A DNA stretch of 64,000 nucleotides, taken from Heliocidaris tuberculata (Eukaryota; Echinodermata; Echinoidea; Camarodonta; Echinometridae). The notes under the pieces were generated by a model that searched no databases, was not told where the DNA came from, and was given only the letters and a program-made list of their open reading frames with translations. Position 1 is the first letter of the stretch. The number at the start of each line of letters is the position of its first letter. Shown in pieces: positions 12,402 to 25,275 of this stretch. The DNA is taken from assembly GCA_025618425.1 (NCBI GenBank), contig CM046836.1:21851215-21915214 (forward strand), written 5' to 3'. The position numbers and the translations under genes are program-made.

Positions 12402-14226
12402 TCAACAGAAGAGGACACACAGAGATACGCTGGCAGGCCAGATGAATTTGTTGGGCCCCTTGTTAACCATGAACTTGATGAGACATCTCCCTTCTTTGAC
12501 TGTTGCTATTTCGCCGGCCCACCATGTTGCATCATATATAACAGCCACAAAATCACCAGCTGGAGAAGAGAAAGAAATAATAAACTCTATAGTTGACCTG
12601 GGAAAAGAAATATTTAAAGGACAATATTAATTTAATGCAATCAATGTTCAGGATAACTCTTTAAGGAATTATTTAATCACATAAAATGATTTGCCATTGA
12701 CATCATAGCTTACTTGTAATCTTCCTATGTTTGCCTATATTTAGCACTGCAATCACGTTATCACTGTCATAACCTAAGACAGCTTCATGCCAGTATTTAC
12801 ATTCATTTGCATGTGTAACTAATAAAATAGTAATTGAAAACTTGTGTTTCTCTCATTTGTGCATTGGAGTATTTTCCCCCTGAATCTAACTTATTTTTAA
12901 TGGTGAAGAGTGTGCTATCCAAGTTCATTATATAGAGGTCTTGCTGTATGTAAGCTCCACATTGGAGAAATAAATGTAATTATTTTTTTCCCCCTTTGGT
13001 AACAAAAAAAAACAAACTTGGATTTTAGGTTTTCCATGCAAGCAATGACTATAGTTTTCAAAAGGAAGTAATAAGAGAAATATGTAAAAGCTATTCAAAT
13101 TGCATTATAAAAAGAGGTGCAATTCATATCATTCATATGGCGAATACCTACCTCTCCTTTTTGTCATCCTTGGCTGGCTTTGATGTGATGCATGCCATCT
13201 TCCATGGAGGTACAACCTAGAGGTAAACAAAATATAATTTAACATTAATTTTCTACTTAAAAAGACACCTTTTACTTGCAGTAAATTTTCATTAATAAAA
13301 TAACACCCATTCAGGGGAAGGGGTTTACTCTGTGGAATGATTGCATAAGTTAATACTACCCCCCCCCCCCCACCCCGGTGGCAGATGGGGGGGGGGCAAT
13401 CTCAGCCTGTGCTCCCCCCCCCCCTCCTCCCCCTTTTGAAAGAAAAGTACATATTGTGCTCACCCCTTTTTTTGTCCCCCCTTTTAGAACTGATAACTTT
13501 TTTTTTTTTCTTGTCAGAGATTTATGAAGGAAAACTTGACCCCACTTTTGGAGGGCTGGCGAGAAGAAAAAAATATGGATTTCCCTCCAAGCAGTTCCCC
13601 AACGTTGACAGCCCTGCATTTGTGTGCCCCCTTTTCACAAAATCCTGGATCCGCTCCTGCCCCTCCCCCACTACCACATACACCCAACAAAATGTTCAAT
13701 GCTTTTTATTTTAATTTTAGGTTGAATTGCTACAATTAATAACAGTTAATACCAACAGTGAGACAGAATTATCATACATTAATTAATCACAAGTTAAATT
13801 GTCATAACATTTATCGTTCGTAAAAAAAAAAAAAATTAAAAAAAAAAAGTCCAATTCAGGCAATATCGTGAAATAGGCCTCGCCATGAAAAAAATTTCTA
13901 AGTTTTTTAGGGTTAGGGTATGGTGGGGCCTATATCACGAGTATGCTCATTCTTCACCCCAACACCTGCGTAGCATATCGATCGGAACGACAAGCACAGA
14001 AACGGTAGTAAATGCCACTGCTAGCTATAAAGCTTATCAGTCATTGCGGTAACACACGGCATCGACGTAACATTGACACGGTACTAGAAATCGTGCTCGT
14101 ATCGTTCCAGTATCACTCGCAAACACACATACACCAGAGAACACGAACAATTCACAAAAGGTAAAGAAAGTAAATCATTCATGAAAACCGGCAAAAGGAA
14201 GAAAAATAAACGTACCTTTCAGTCAT
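12402..14226 (-). CDS. Possible small three-exon gene encoding a GDFVAVIYD-type domain protein (77 aa)
   Basis: Proposed exons: 14216-14226, 13152-13216, 12402-12559. The splice signals are good (GTACG donor; CCTCTAG acceptor and GTAGG donor; TTTCTCTTCTCCAG acceptor). The reading frame stays open across all three from ATG at 14226 to TGA at 12402. The last exon reads GDFVAVIYDATWWAGEI, then CLIKFM, KGPNKFIWP. A segment of this type (G-D-F-V-A-V-x-Y-D, W-W, then K-F-M and a W-P) is, from general knowledge, frequent near the C-terminus of uncharacterised invertebrate and transposon-linked proteins; I cannot name a function. Exon 1 supplies only four codons and is the weakest part; translation could also begin at ATG 13167 in exon 2. 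The gene lies inside PITPNC1 intron 1, same strand, and is bracketed by GACGTAAC palindromes, so it may belong to a mobile element. Confidence 0.4.
13340..13665. mobile_element. Composite of hAT-like fragments with C/G homopolymers
   Basis: The end at 13560-13616 (CCAAGCAGTTCCCCAACGTT then GACAGCCCTG) matches the right end of the element at 23722-24153. It is followed by CAAAATCCTGGATCCGCTCC, related to the end of the element at 17568. The left side is C- and G-tracts. Confidence 0.5.
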
Positions 14227-14380
14227 CAGTGCTCCGACAAATCATTTCGACGTAACAGCTGCTGAGTCGACGTAACATTTACACCGCTACTCCGATCGAT
14301 CTGCAGTGCAACGCATGTACCGTGACTGGCCATGTGTGCTATCTGTGTATTTCCGAAAAACCCTCGGCATCAAAACAGGA

Positions 14381-14545
14381 CCAATAGAGTGAAAAGAGAG
14401 TGAAAAGAGAGTGAAACTCCACTCTTTTCCTTTGAGCGACCACTCGATATTCACTCGATATTCACTCCTAAACTAGTGATCACTGACGTGACTCCTGGAG
14501 GAGTGAAAACATAGTGAAAATTCACGCTTTTTTGAAGAGAGAGTA
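14381..14545. repeat. GAGTGAAAA-rich inverted repeat region
   Basis: GAGTGAAAAGAGAGTGAA-like blocks on the left and TCACTCGATATTCACTC repeats in the middle form a degenerate inverted repeat, probably a MITE. Confidence 0.45.
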
Positions 14546-16215
14546 GCACATATACATCACAATTACTCATTTGACCATGAAGCACCAGTAGGAATCAGAA
14601 AGTTTCATCCCAGGGCCTGCAAGGACACATTTCTAATTGAAACAATGTCTTGCAAAAAAAAAAAAAAGCCAACAAGTGCAAATTTTTGCAAGTGCACTTA
14701 AATACTTGACCCAATCTACAAGCTGTACTAGAGAGCTCAGGTGGATCCACTTCATGTTAAAATATGCCATGTGCAAAGAATTGGTGGTAACCAGATCCAT
14801 TAGTGATGAAGAACAAGGCCAAGTAGTGTAGCCCTTTGAATTTCTGCAGTTGTACATGTACATGTATATTGCCAATTTGCCATACATGTGCATTTCAAGA
14901 GATATGATTTCCGGCATCTTTGAAGAACCAAATAGTTGAGCAGTAATATTTTCATATGACAACACTGAATTCTGACAAAAGCTACCCCAAGTACCATAAA
15001 TTTTGCAGTATACTTTTATTAATTGGAAAGCCGTAATGAATTTTAAATAAAATCACATAGGTATTTTCTTTTGCTTGATCATACCATTACATGTGCATAT
15101 ATGTACCTCATCTAATATCCCTCGATCGTGGCATGTTGCCGTGAAACCCAGACAAAGTGGTGGTTCATGATATCAGTAAAAATGGCAATGTATGGTGTTC
15201 AAAATTGATATTTATATGTATATAAACCTGCGATAAATAGTCTACATGTACCCTCTTACTATTTTTTGGGTAAAAATATAATAGCTGAAATTTGTAAGTA
15301 CTAGCACTTACATTGTATATGCACATGTACATGTATTACATGTACCTCTTTGCAACAATCAAAAGTCACTCTTTAAATGGGAAATACTTCTCGATTTGTG
15401 GAACATACTTAAAGGATGTACTGCCCCAAAATGGCCCAAATTTTACAAGGTCAGTTTCTTATGCCCATTCAGCTAAAAGATTTCTTGTTTATTGTTCTTT
15501 CATTTTTCTTTTTTTTCTTTTTTAAATTTCTATTGCCTATGCAGAAAGAATGTGATATATTGAGAAGTTACCCATACATGTAAATAGGTCAAATGTTACT
15601 TTTTATGTTGTTTTTTTTTCATTAGAAAAAAAAAGTAACGACGTCTTATCCTAATTTTTCAGGTGTATTGTGTTAGTTGGAAAAGGCAATATAAACCTTT
15701 TTTTTTTTAGGTCTTATTTTGCCTTGAAAACATGTTACTGAAGATCAGAGTCCTAAATAAGCTCAAGAGCTCTCTCCCCTCTTCCCAATTTATGTCTTAA
15801 CAAGGCCTTTGGAAGCCCTCAGGACTTGCGTGGGAGCAATACACAGTGTTAATGATGAGTGTTTATTGCTTTAGAGCATGTAGGGAAAATAACATGAACA
15901 CCATTTGTTATAGTCCTCCTGATCAAATTACTGCTTCCATGAGCAGGCACACACTTGACCCATTTACAATACATGAACATGTGCAATATAAGTAGAGCAC
16001 TGCCAAAAGCAATTAGTCAAATTTTTATATTTTGGATGATAAAAAGGTATTGGGTTAACATATCTACCATCAAGGATTGCAGTAATATCTGATGTTTTTA
16101 CTATGATGACAGTACTACATTGTATGTATACATGTACATGCAGCTTGGATCAGACCAAACACAAACGATGTTCACAAAGTTTGTTAAATTCTATTATACA
16201 TGTACATGTAACTTA
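14546..16215. other. Intronic sequence without recognised gene
   Basis: AT-rich with TACATG runs and T-tracts; no supported gene. Confidence 0.4.
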
Positions 16216-16219
16216 TTGA

Positions 16220-16650
16220 CCCTTTCGAGACAATTGACCACATACATGTACATGTATGTGGTTTGGCTCAATAACTTTTGATTCAGAGCTCTACAAAATA
16301 TACATGTACCAGATGCATGAGTAGAAAGAGCAAAAAATTGTGTGCACTCAGAGAGTCAATTTTTGTTGCATGACCATAGTGCATTTGATGTCAGGAATTT
16401 TAAAAAGGAGAATAAGCTTCAAAATCCGTAAATTGGCAATACTGCACATTGAGAGGTTCAAAATCACTTTTTTGTAAAATAAAAATTGGCAATTTTTCAA
16501 ACTTTTCGATAAAGTTTCTATATTTATTGTTTTCAAAGACATTTCATTTTATTAGAACCATGTAGCACTATTAACAGAAAAATATTGTTGCCAATTTGAA
16601 GAACAAAATGTGATCAATTTAGCCCTCAAATAATTCCTACCCTGAAAGGG
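16220..16650. mobile_element. piggyBac-like MITE (copy 1)
   Basis: Ends CCCTTTCGAGACAATTGACC and CCTGAAAGGG; flanked by TTGA (left, mutated) and TTAA (right). TTAA targets with CCC ends are the signature of piggyBac-class elements. The body is shared with copies at 21030 and 24851. A TACATG run expands its left hairpin. Confidence 0.8.
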
Positions 16651-17567
16651 TTAACATATAAAAGTTGCTGTCTCGTTGACACACTTTTCAACCTAGATAC
16701 CTTGGACTTGCCCAAATACACTACCGCTTACAGGTTTTGGCATCGGTGTCGCTCCGTTAACCGCACCGAACAACGAACGGTTAACGGTGAACGGTATCTC
16801 CCCGATCCCCGATGTTCGGTGCCTCACCGATAGCTCACCGCTAGCTTCCCGTTGGCTCACCGATGGCTCACCGCTGGCTTACCGAATTAGTTTCGGTGAA
16901 TAACCGATGCGTGTGCTGAGTCTGCAAGCGCGCATAACTCTCGAAAGTCGCACGCCCTATTAAAAAAAAAAAAGCATTGTGACGTCATAATGGCTAACTT
17001 TGCAAAGATCTACGGGATCGCGCGCCATTGTTTAATGACTCAAAACGATACATGCATGCGGGACAGTGAGTTTCACGATGTACACGTACGATTTTTATTT
17101 TACCTTGTACACATTTGGTCAGGATATGCACATTATTGAGCCAGTTATATTTACATTAAAAAAAAATCATATGTTCATACTCAAACATGGAGCACTTGGT
17201 AACTCACTCATTTCATAAAACATACATTCGAAGACCAAATTCACCCGTGGAAGTGCATGCATTGCGCGAATTTACATTGGAAGTGCTTGTAGTTACTTAA
17301 TAGTACATGTATGCTGATAGTATTCAACTGTATTTCAATGTTTATTAATTCCATTTGGTGTAATTTAACTTTAGATATGTCCTTCTTTCTGTCCACGCAT
17401 ACAGGTCCGACACCGACAGGTGCCACTTATGTATACCGGCTTGAAAACGGAACGAGTTTTTCATTGCCATCTTTGTTATTGTTAATGTTTTATTTTCATG
17501 TTGGTTTCCATCATTTTTAATTGCATTTAAAGATCATAGAAGTTTTTTTTTAACTGTAGTAATTGCA

Positions 17568-17822
17568 CAGGGGCTGATCCAGGATTTACCGGGTGGGGGG
17601 GGGGGGGGTGTGACACCAACTCTAAAATTTTGTGACAAGCAAACAAAAATGGTGAGTAGCATTTTTAGGTGTCTTTTTCGGCACTTTCCCCAAAAGGAAG
17701 GGCACTAAAGACGGCCCCAAAGAAAGCTTCACACATGCTTCCATGAGCTCTTTTCGTCGGGGAGGGGGGGGGGGGTTACGGGCCAGCTGCGCACCCCCCT
17801 CCCCCTCCGGATCCGTCAATGA
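17568..17822. mobile_element. hAT-like MITE nested in the CACTA-like element
   Basis: Begins CAGGGGCTGATCCAGGATTT and ends with a diverged inverse (GGATCCGTCAATGA). It is flanked by a perfect 8-bp duplication, TAATTGCA (17560-17567 and 17823-17830), the hAT hallmark. Confidence 0.75.
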
Positions 17823-18488
17823 TAATTGCACGATGTTTACGAAAATAGTTGTGCATGGTGCTTGATATAATGCTCACGACCATCTTGCCGCCTGCATATC
17901 CCTGATCGTAACCACATAATAACATACACGTATATGTTGACCGACCATTTCTCAAGTGTCGCCTTTCACATCCACGTTATAATTTGTATATTCAAGATTG
18001 GGCAGTTTTGTATTATTGCAGAACAAGCGATTATTAAACGGGCGTAGTTTTCAAACTCATGCATATTCAACAGTCGCTCCATACTCGCATGTGGCATCTC
18101 ATAACTCGTACACTAACAGATGTTTTAACATAAACGAGCGTGATCTTACACTCACAATTTCCTGAAATTTTAGCAAAGAAGTAAGAAATTACTGAAATCA
18201 GTACATGAGCGATATATCCAAAATAATATCCTCCATTATTCATGCGAAAGTGAAAAGCAAGGCAGTGGGAGGCAAAGGATGTCTAGAGTGCGCGCGATCA
18301 ACATTTTCATTCATAAAATTGGGCTTGTGACCTCATTTGACGAGCAGTCCGTTAATCACATGTCAAGACACGCGCAGAAATATGCCAACCAGCCAATGAA
18401 GGTATGCGCCTTTTTTTTTTTTTTTTTTTTGTTGTTGTTCCTTTCACACCGCGGCGGCATTGGGCAGAAAGGCGCTTCGTATAAAGAG

Positions 18489-20245
18489 ATCGAATTTCAA
18501 AAGGGGACAATATGTGTGTTAAAGGATGAAGCTACGGTCGGGCAGGGAAGAAAACTTGATATTTTTTGATGAATGACGAGTTTGATGAAGATGATAGTGA
18601 TGATGATGATAATTGTTTTGACGATATGATTATCAAGATAATGATGATTATGATGATGATAATGATCATAATCATGATATAATGATGCTTCCTTGATGTG
18701 ATAATATAATAATGATCATGATGAATTAATGATAAGATTATATGAGTTAATGACGATATGATGATGATATTATATATGATGATGGTATGATGATATGATG
18801 GTATGATGATGTGATGATCATATGATCATATTTGATGATGATGATATGATAGTTCATTTTCATCTCATGATACTGATCGAATTTTAAAAGGGAATCGCAT
18901 GTTAAAGGATGAAGTTACGGTGGGGCAGGGAAGAAAACTTGATATTTTTTATGAATGGTGAGTTTGATGAAGATGATATTGATGATGATAATTGTTTTGA
19001 CGATATGATTATCAAGATAATGCTGATGATTATGATTATGATGATAATGATAATCATGATATAATGATGCTATGATGTGATGATGATATAATTATGATGA
19101 TCATGATGAATTGATATGATTATAAGAGTTAATGACGATATGATGATGATGTATAAAACTATAAATATATGATATGATGGTATCATGTGATGATGATGAT
19201 ATGATAGTTCATTTTCATCTCATGATACAGATCGAATTTCAAAAGGGAACCGCATGTGTGTTAAAGGATGAAGTTACGGTCGAGCAGGGTAGCAAATGTT
19301 GGCTTGATATTTTTTTTTTAATGAATGATAAGTTGAGGAAGATGATATTGATGATGATAATGATGATAATCATGATATAATTATGCTATGATGATGTGAT
19401 GATGATAATATAATTATGATGATCATGATAAATTGATATGATTATATGAGTTAATGACGATATGATGATGTGATGATGATTATAATAGTTTATTTTCATC
19501 TCATGATACAGATCGAATTTCAAAAGGGAACCGCATGCGTGTGAAAGGATGAAGTTACGGTCGCGCAGGGAAGAAAACTTGATATTTTTAATGAATGGTG
19601 AGTTTGATGAAGATATTGATGATTGTTTTGACGATATGATTATCAAGATAATGATGATGATACTGATGGTGATTAAGATTATGATGAGGATGATAATGAT
19701 GATATGATGTGATGATAATATAATTATGATGATCATGATGAATTGATATGATTATGAGTTAATGACGATATGATGATATTATATGATATGATGATGGTAT
19801 GATGATGATGTGATGATGATATGATTATATTTGATGATGATTATAATAGTTTATTTTCATCTCATCATGATACAGATCGAATTTCAAAAGGGAACCGCAC
19901 GTGTGTGAAAGGATGAAGTTACGGTCGGGCAGGGAAGAAAATGTTGGCTTGATATATTTTTTTTTTTGTTAATGATGCGTTTGATGAAGATGATAATTGT
20001 TTTGAAGATATGATTATCAAGATAATGATGATGATGATTATGATGATGATCATGATGATCATGATTATATAATGGTGCTATGATGATGTGATGATATAAT
20101 TATGATCATGATGAATTGATATGATTATGAGTTTAATGACGATATGATGATATATGATATGATATGGTATGATGTGATGATGATATCATATGATGATGAT
20201 GATATGATAGTTCATTTTCATATCATCATGATACATTAATAGTTA
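18489..20245 (+). repeat. Minisatellite of five exon-like units with GAT-rich spacers
   Basis: An ATCGAATTTCAAAAGGG block of about 80 bp recurs at 18489, 18876, 19231, 19512 and 19876 (intervals 387, 355, 281, 364), separated by GATGATGATA-rich spacers. Units 1 and 3 encode EFQKGTxCVLKDExTVxQG; units 2, 4 and 5 contain stops. Several units are preceded by CTCATGATACAG, which looks like a splice acceptor. Confidence 0.8.
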
Positions 20246-21029
20246 TTGAAAGATGAATTTTAAAAATATCATTCTAATATCGACTATTGTCTAAAAGCTA
20301 GTACGCTACACATTTTCAAACGCAATTCAGGCAAAGGGGTTTAAGAACATTTTCTTTAAAATAAATTAATACACAGTTTACATGAAGGTATGTTCTTATT
20401 TTCTTGATATATTTTAGGTTTACAACAATCTAAACCAATCGAGAAATGCGATACATTTGCGGGTTAAGAATAAAGCCTTTGAATGATCCGTATTTATAAT
20501 TGGACGAGAGAAAAAAAAAGAGTTGTCACCATGAAGTTCACAAGTGTCATTTTCTTCACCATCATTATGACAAACACCACCATCCCATCATCATTTCATC
20601 ATCAATTTCATCAATCGGCACCATCACCAGATTTGTTTCGAATGCAGAATAATTTGTTCCGTCGACGCAATCATGGAAGAGCAAACGTGGTTCCTGCATG
20701 CGCTACAGCTTTACAAAGTCAGTCATTGTTACGTCACAATACAGCGTTCATCGCGTGCGCGCTCTTAGCCAAACCGTTCACCGTTCACCGAAAGAAATTC
20801 GTGCGTGTGCGCTCTCTTGCTAACCGTTGCCTTACCGATGCCTTACCGTTCGCGAACCTATAGCGAACCGATAGCTTCCCGCGGTTTCTCGACGAACAAC
20901 AAAACCTCGGGGAGGAACCGCGGGAAGCTTCACCGAGGACTTTGCATACATTACCGTTACCGAACCGATGTGCCAAAACCTTTAAGCGGTAGTGTATAGC
21001 ACAAACATCACAAAAAGTATAACCATTAA

Positions 21030-21437
21030 CCCTTTCGAGACAGTTGACCACATTTTGTGGTTTGGCTCAATAACTTTTGATTCAGAGCCCTGAAAAATAT
21101 ACCAGAGACATCAGTAGAAAAAGCAAAAATTTCTGCACACACTATGTCCATTTTTGTTGCATGACGATTTTGCGTTTGATCCCAGGAATTTTAAAAAGGA
21201 GAATAAGCTTTAAAATCCTTAAATTGGCAACACAATGAGAGGTTAAAAATCATTGTTTTTTATCGAAATTGGCAACTTTTTCAACTTTTCGCCAATTCTT
21301 TTGACCATGTATATTGTTTTCAAAGACATTACCCCTTATTACAATCTTGTAGCACTAAAAGAAAATTATCATTGTTGCCAATTTGAAGAACAAAATGTGA
21401 TCAATTTAGCCCTGAAATAATTCCTGTCCTGAAAGGG
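21030..21437. mobile_element. piggyBac-like MITE (copy 2)
   Basis: Ends CCCTTTCGAGACAGTTGACC and CCTGAAAGGG, with perfect TTAA on both sides (21026-21029, 21438-21441). The body is closely similar to copies 1 and 3. Confidence 0.85.
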
Positions 21438-21441
21438 TTAA

Positions 21442-23715
21442 AGATGCACTTTGATCCTGATTGTGCTCTATGATATGTCATTAATTTGTTTTTCTTGGTT
21501 AATGTACATTGTACATGTACATGTACATGATGCATTTCCTGTCAAGTTCATGTTCTTATTACAGAGCTTTTTCAGTAAACAGCTTTTGCAAATTATGAAC
21601 AATATAAACGATTATAAATCACCATTTTATTTCCTCGTTATTGGGACACTTGCCATTCCTGTATTCAATTGTATAGGCTTCAATTCAGTTATCATGGAGT
21701 TGGTGTATACAGTACATGTACATGTACATCTTGCAGGAAAACTGTACAAGATTAATCCAGATAGTTACATGTAACTGCCACATTACCAGTTGAGTTTTTT
21801 GTATAGTAATTTCATACAGTCTACAATGTATAACAGAGAGCATTTAAGCTCAAGAAAGCTCTTGAGCTGTGATTGAAAAAAACAACAACTATGAAATACA
21901 TGTACATTAAAATCACTGAATGGTAAAGTCTAACTTTTAATAGCAAATCTAAAAAGAGCTTCCATGATTAAGAAAGTTTTTTTCTAATACTGCCTACAAT
22001 GTACATGTACATGTACAAGTACTAAAAAAATTGGTTTCTACATTGTAGGCTAATCACCTCCACTTTTATAATGCACAATGTACTTAATATTTGTATGCAC
22101 TTGTTAACTGCAAACAGTATGTTTAAATATTGTTCATAGAATAGTCATTAAACACATAAATTGAGTTCATGAGTTCAGTGTGTTGTGAGCATACAGATGT
22201 ATGTAAATGCTGTCTTATTGGAAGCTACATGTACATGCAGAAAATATTTTAAATATTATGTACATGTACATGTGTATCTTACAAAAGCAATATATACATG
22301 TACAGTATGATACCACAACCCAATTCGGTGAAAAAAATGGAGCTGACTGATTTAAACAACATTGTGAATAGAAACCATGACTACCACAAGCAAGTTCATT
22401 GTTTTTTTGCCGTAAAAATAAAAATAATAGCAAATTCTCAATGAAAGTTTCAATTTCAAAATTGTAATACATTTATTACCTGTCAATGGACTTCCTTGCA
22501 GAAAAGTATCCAACATTCCCGGACATTACCAATTCATATTTTTCCCAACTACACTACCAGTAGAACTAATATTATCTGAGAAATATCAATGTGTTGAGTG
22601 TGAAGTGCAAAGCAATGCAAATGAAAATTATACACTGTAGTTGAAGTTCTATAACACAACAAAATAACAAAGAAACCTGTCCAAAATGTAACCACCTATC
22701 AATCTCAAAGGAAATACAAGAGAACAAGCTTTTCCTTATCAAATAAAATGTGTTTGCACATGAAATCCAAAAGTGTGAAGTCTTAGAAACCGATCAAGGG
22801 GTAATAACATATAATAACATCAATTTTCTTTCAGGGCAGAATACAACCTCAGAAACAATAACAGCTTTTTGGAATGCCTGCACTTAGAACTAAGAAAACA
22901 CATTTCTCAGTACGAAATCCTTACTGTTGCGTTCATTTTGTTTACAATTAGACTTCCCATTAACAGAGATCACTATGGTTTGCTCAATAAATATGATATT
23001 TCTGAAACTGAAAGGCTCATACATTGTATGTACATATTAATAAATCACAATAATTTTTAGAGGAGAGTAAAGTGAAAACAGGTTTGTACAAGCTTGTACT
23101 TCCTTACACTCTTTTTTTTAAATTAAGATAAGATGTAACAACAAAGTCCAGTGGAAACAGGATTCCTAAACCTTGTAATATTTTATTCTGTTATCCTCAT
23201 AAAGTTTTCAGCCTTTTAATAAAGGCTTTTCTCTATCAATGCCATGAAAGCCAATGATTGATTTGATTTACTTTACATGTATTTATTGGTTTCAGAAATT
23301 CAGCATCATTTTTTAACAAACATTTTTCAGGCATTTCTCATACATAGTTCATAATTATAATTGTTAAATTCATAATTAATATATACAGTAATTGATAATT
23401 GCATACATACACTGTACATGTAATTGAATTCATAATTGAATTCATAACTGAATACATGTACATACAGTATTTGAATACATTATTGAATTCATAACTGAAT
23501 AATTCATTACATGTACATTAAATACATTGTTTGGTCTAATGATCTACATGTGCAATGTACTTTGTAAGTATTTTTTTTTTTTTAACCAACTGAATGAGAC
23601 TGACTGAACTCTAAATACAAGACAGAACCTTTAAAATTCAGTTGTATGACTACATGTATATAAATAAGTGGGTAGATATGAAAAATAATTCAGTACCACT
23701 TTTGTTTAATACTGA
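21442..23715. other. Intronic sequence without recognised gene
   Basis: AT-rich, many TACATG runs; GAATTCATAA-type short repeats near 23420-23510. A plus-strand open stretch at about 22835-23060 follows a TTTTCTTTCAG but matches nothing I know. Confidence 0.4.
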
Positions 23716-23721
23716 TTTAAT

Positions 23722-24153
23722 CAGGGCTGTCAACCCTCCCGCATTTGGCGGGAGTCTCAAGCCACCATGCTCATTCTCCCGCCGTCTCACTAGCGTTGTG
23801 GCGGGAGACTCCCGCTTTCCCGCCAAGCATGTAAATCTACCGCCAAACGTGTAAAATGAAAATTTCCCGCACCAAAATATGTAAAGAGCGAAAACAAATC
23901 TTTTTTTTTTTCTGGCTTGTCAGAGAATTTAGGAAATACAAAGACAGCTGGAAAAGCTGATGACCTTTTTTTTTTTGCATGTCAGAGAATTTCGGAGTAG
24001 AAAGACATCCAAAAACAATGATTTTTAAAGCATTAATTTAGCATAAATTTTCGATGCTTTTTAAATTTAATTTCTGGCGCTGGTCACATTGGGCGAGAGA
24101 AAAAAACAACAACGAATCTCCCTCTAAGCAGTTCTCCAAAGTTGATAGCCCTG
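23722..24153. mobile_element. hAT-like MITE, 432 bp, 6-bp duplication
   Basis: Ends CAGGGCTGTCAACCCTCCCG and GTTGATAGCCCTG, flanked by TTTAAT on both sides (23716-23721, 24154-24159). The left part is rich in CCCGCC/GGCGGGA. The right end recurs at 13560-13616. Confidence 0.75.
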
Positions 24154-24850
24154 TTTAATACTTTTAGTTTCACGAACACTATCAACACTGTGTATAACAA
24201 AAGGAAAGCATGCATGAATGACAAGTGATACAAAAAATTTTTCATGAAATTGAAGCTTACATGTTGTACATTTGTTTGTATGCTCGCTCAGGGACATTAG
24301 ATCAATACATATTGCTTCCACAGATTTCTTGTATGCGGAAGTCTCAAGTTGTTGAATAATTGAAGCATTTCGGCTTGTGACAGTTTTGGGAAATGACTAA
24401 TTTTAAAAAAGGAACCTACTCCCAGACAATAAGGGAAATACCTGAGAGGGAAATAGTCAAAGGAAGAGTGGGGGGGCGGGGAGGGGGGGGGGGTGTGATG
24501 TGCAAGTGCAGGTAGAGAGACTGTCAAATGTTCGCTATGCATTGTTCATTTTAAAGGCAAGATATATGTACCCTGCTTTCAAAGCTATTATTTTGAGATG
24601 ATTTACAAATTCTGTGACAGTGAAAAATATAAGTTTGAGCTTTCTGGCCTTACTACATGAAAATATAAAGTGTTCTTCTATGATATGGAGGATTTTTCCT
24701 TTCAAGTTTCAAGGTACAATTAAAGGAAGAAACATGGAAATTGTACCAACCACCTATTAAAAAAAATAATTTGTGTACTGTATGTACAACTAGAATGTAT
24801 AAAATCAACCTCAAAAATCTTTACGTGGCCTTCTATGGGTTAACGGTTAA

Positions 24851-25235
24851 CCCTTTCGAGACAATTGACCACATTTTGTGGTTTGGCTCAATAAGTTTTG
24901 ATTCAGAGCTCTAACATGTACCAGATGCATGAGTAGAAGAGCAAAAATGTCCGCACATACTTACCGTATTTTGTTGCATGACCATACTGTGTTTGGTGCC
25001 AGGAATTTTAAAAACGAGAATAAGCTTTAAAATCCTTAAATTGGCAACATATTGAGATGCATCAAAATGGGCAATTTTTTCAACTTTTCAACAAAATTGC
25101 TAACCATGTTGCTTTCAAAGATATTACACCTTTCTAACTATGTACATGTAGTATTAAAAGAAAAATATTATTGTTGCCAATTTGAAGAACAAAATGTGAT
25201 CAATTAGCCCTTAAATAATGTCTGTCCAGATAGGG
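24851..25235. mobile_element. piggyBac-like MITE (copy 3)
   Basis: Ends CCCTTTCGAGACAATTGACC and CCAGATAGGG with TTAA on both sides (24847-24850, 25236-25239). Third member of the family. Confidence 0.82.
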
Positions 25236-25275
25236 TTAAGAAGCATGAAGAAAATGAAAGATAACGTAAAACCCC

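Larger units (their letters stand above)
16719..20994. mobile_element. CACTA (EnSpm)-like non-autonomous element, 4.28 kb
   Basis: The left end is CACTACCGCTTACAGGTTTT and the right end, read inversely, CACTACCGCTTAAAGGTTTT. Both are flanked by TA. About 250 bp inside each end is packed with ACCGATnGCTCACCG / TTCGGTGAA-type subterminal repeats, as known for CACTA elements. No transposase was recognised. The interior holds a nested hAT-like element (17568-17822) and a GAT-rich minisatellite (18489-20245). Confidence 0.8.

Noticed and set aside
19386..19736. 116-codon Ile-rich open frame
   Set aside because: Translation of the GAT/ATC spacer of the minisatellite.
22835..23060. Plus-strand exon-like stretch after TTTTCTTTCAG
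   Set aside because: About 70 open codons with no similarity I recognise; in AT-rich DNA this can arise by chance.
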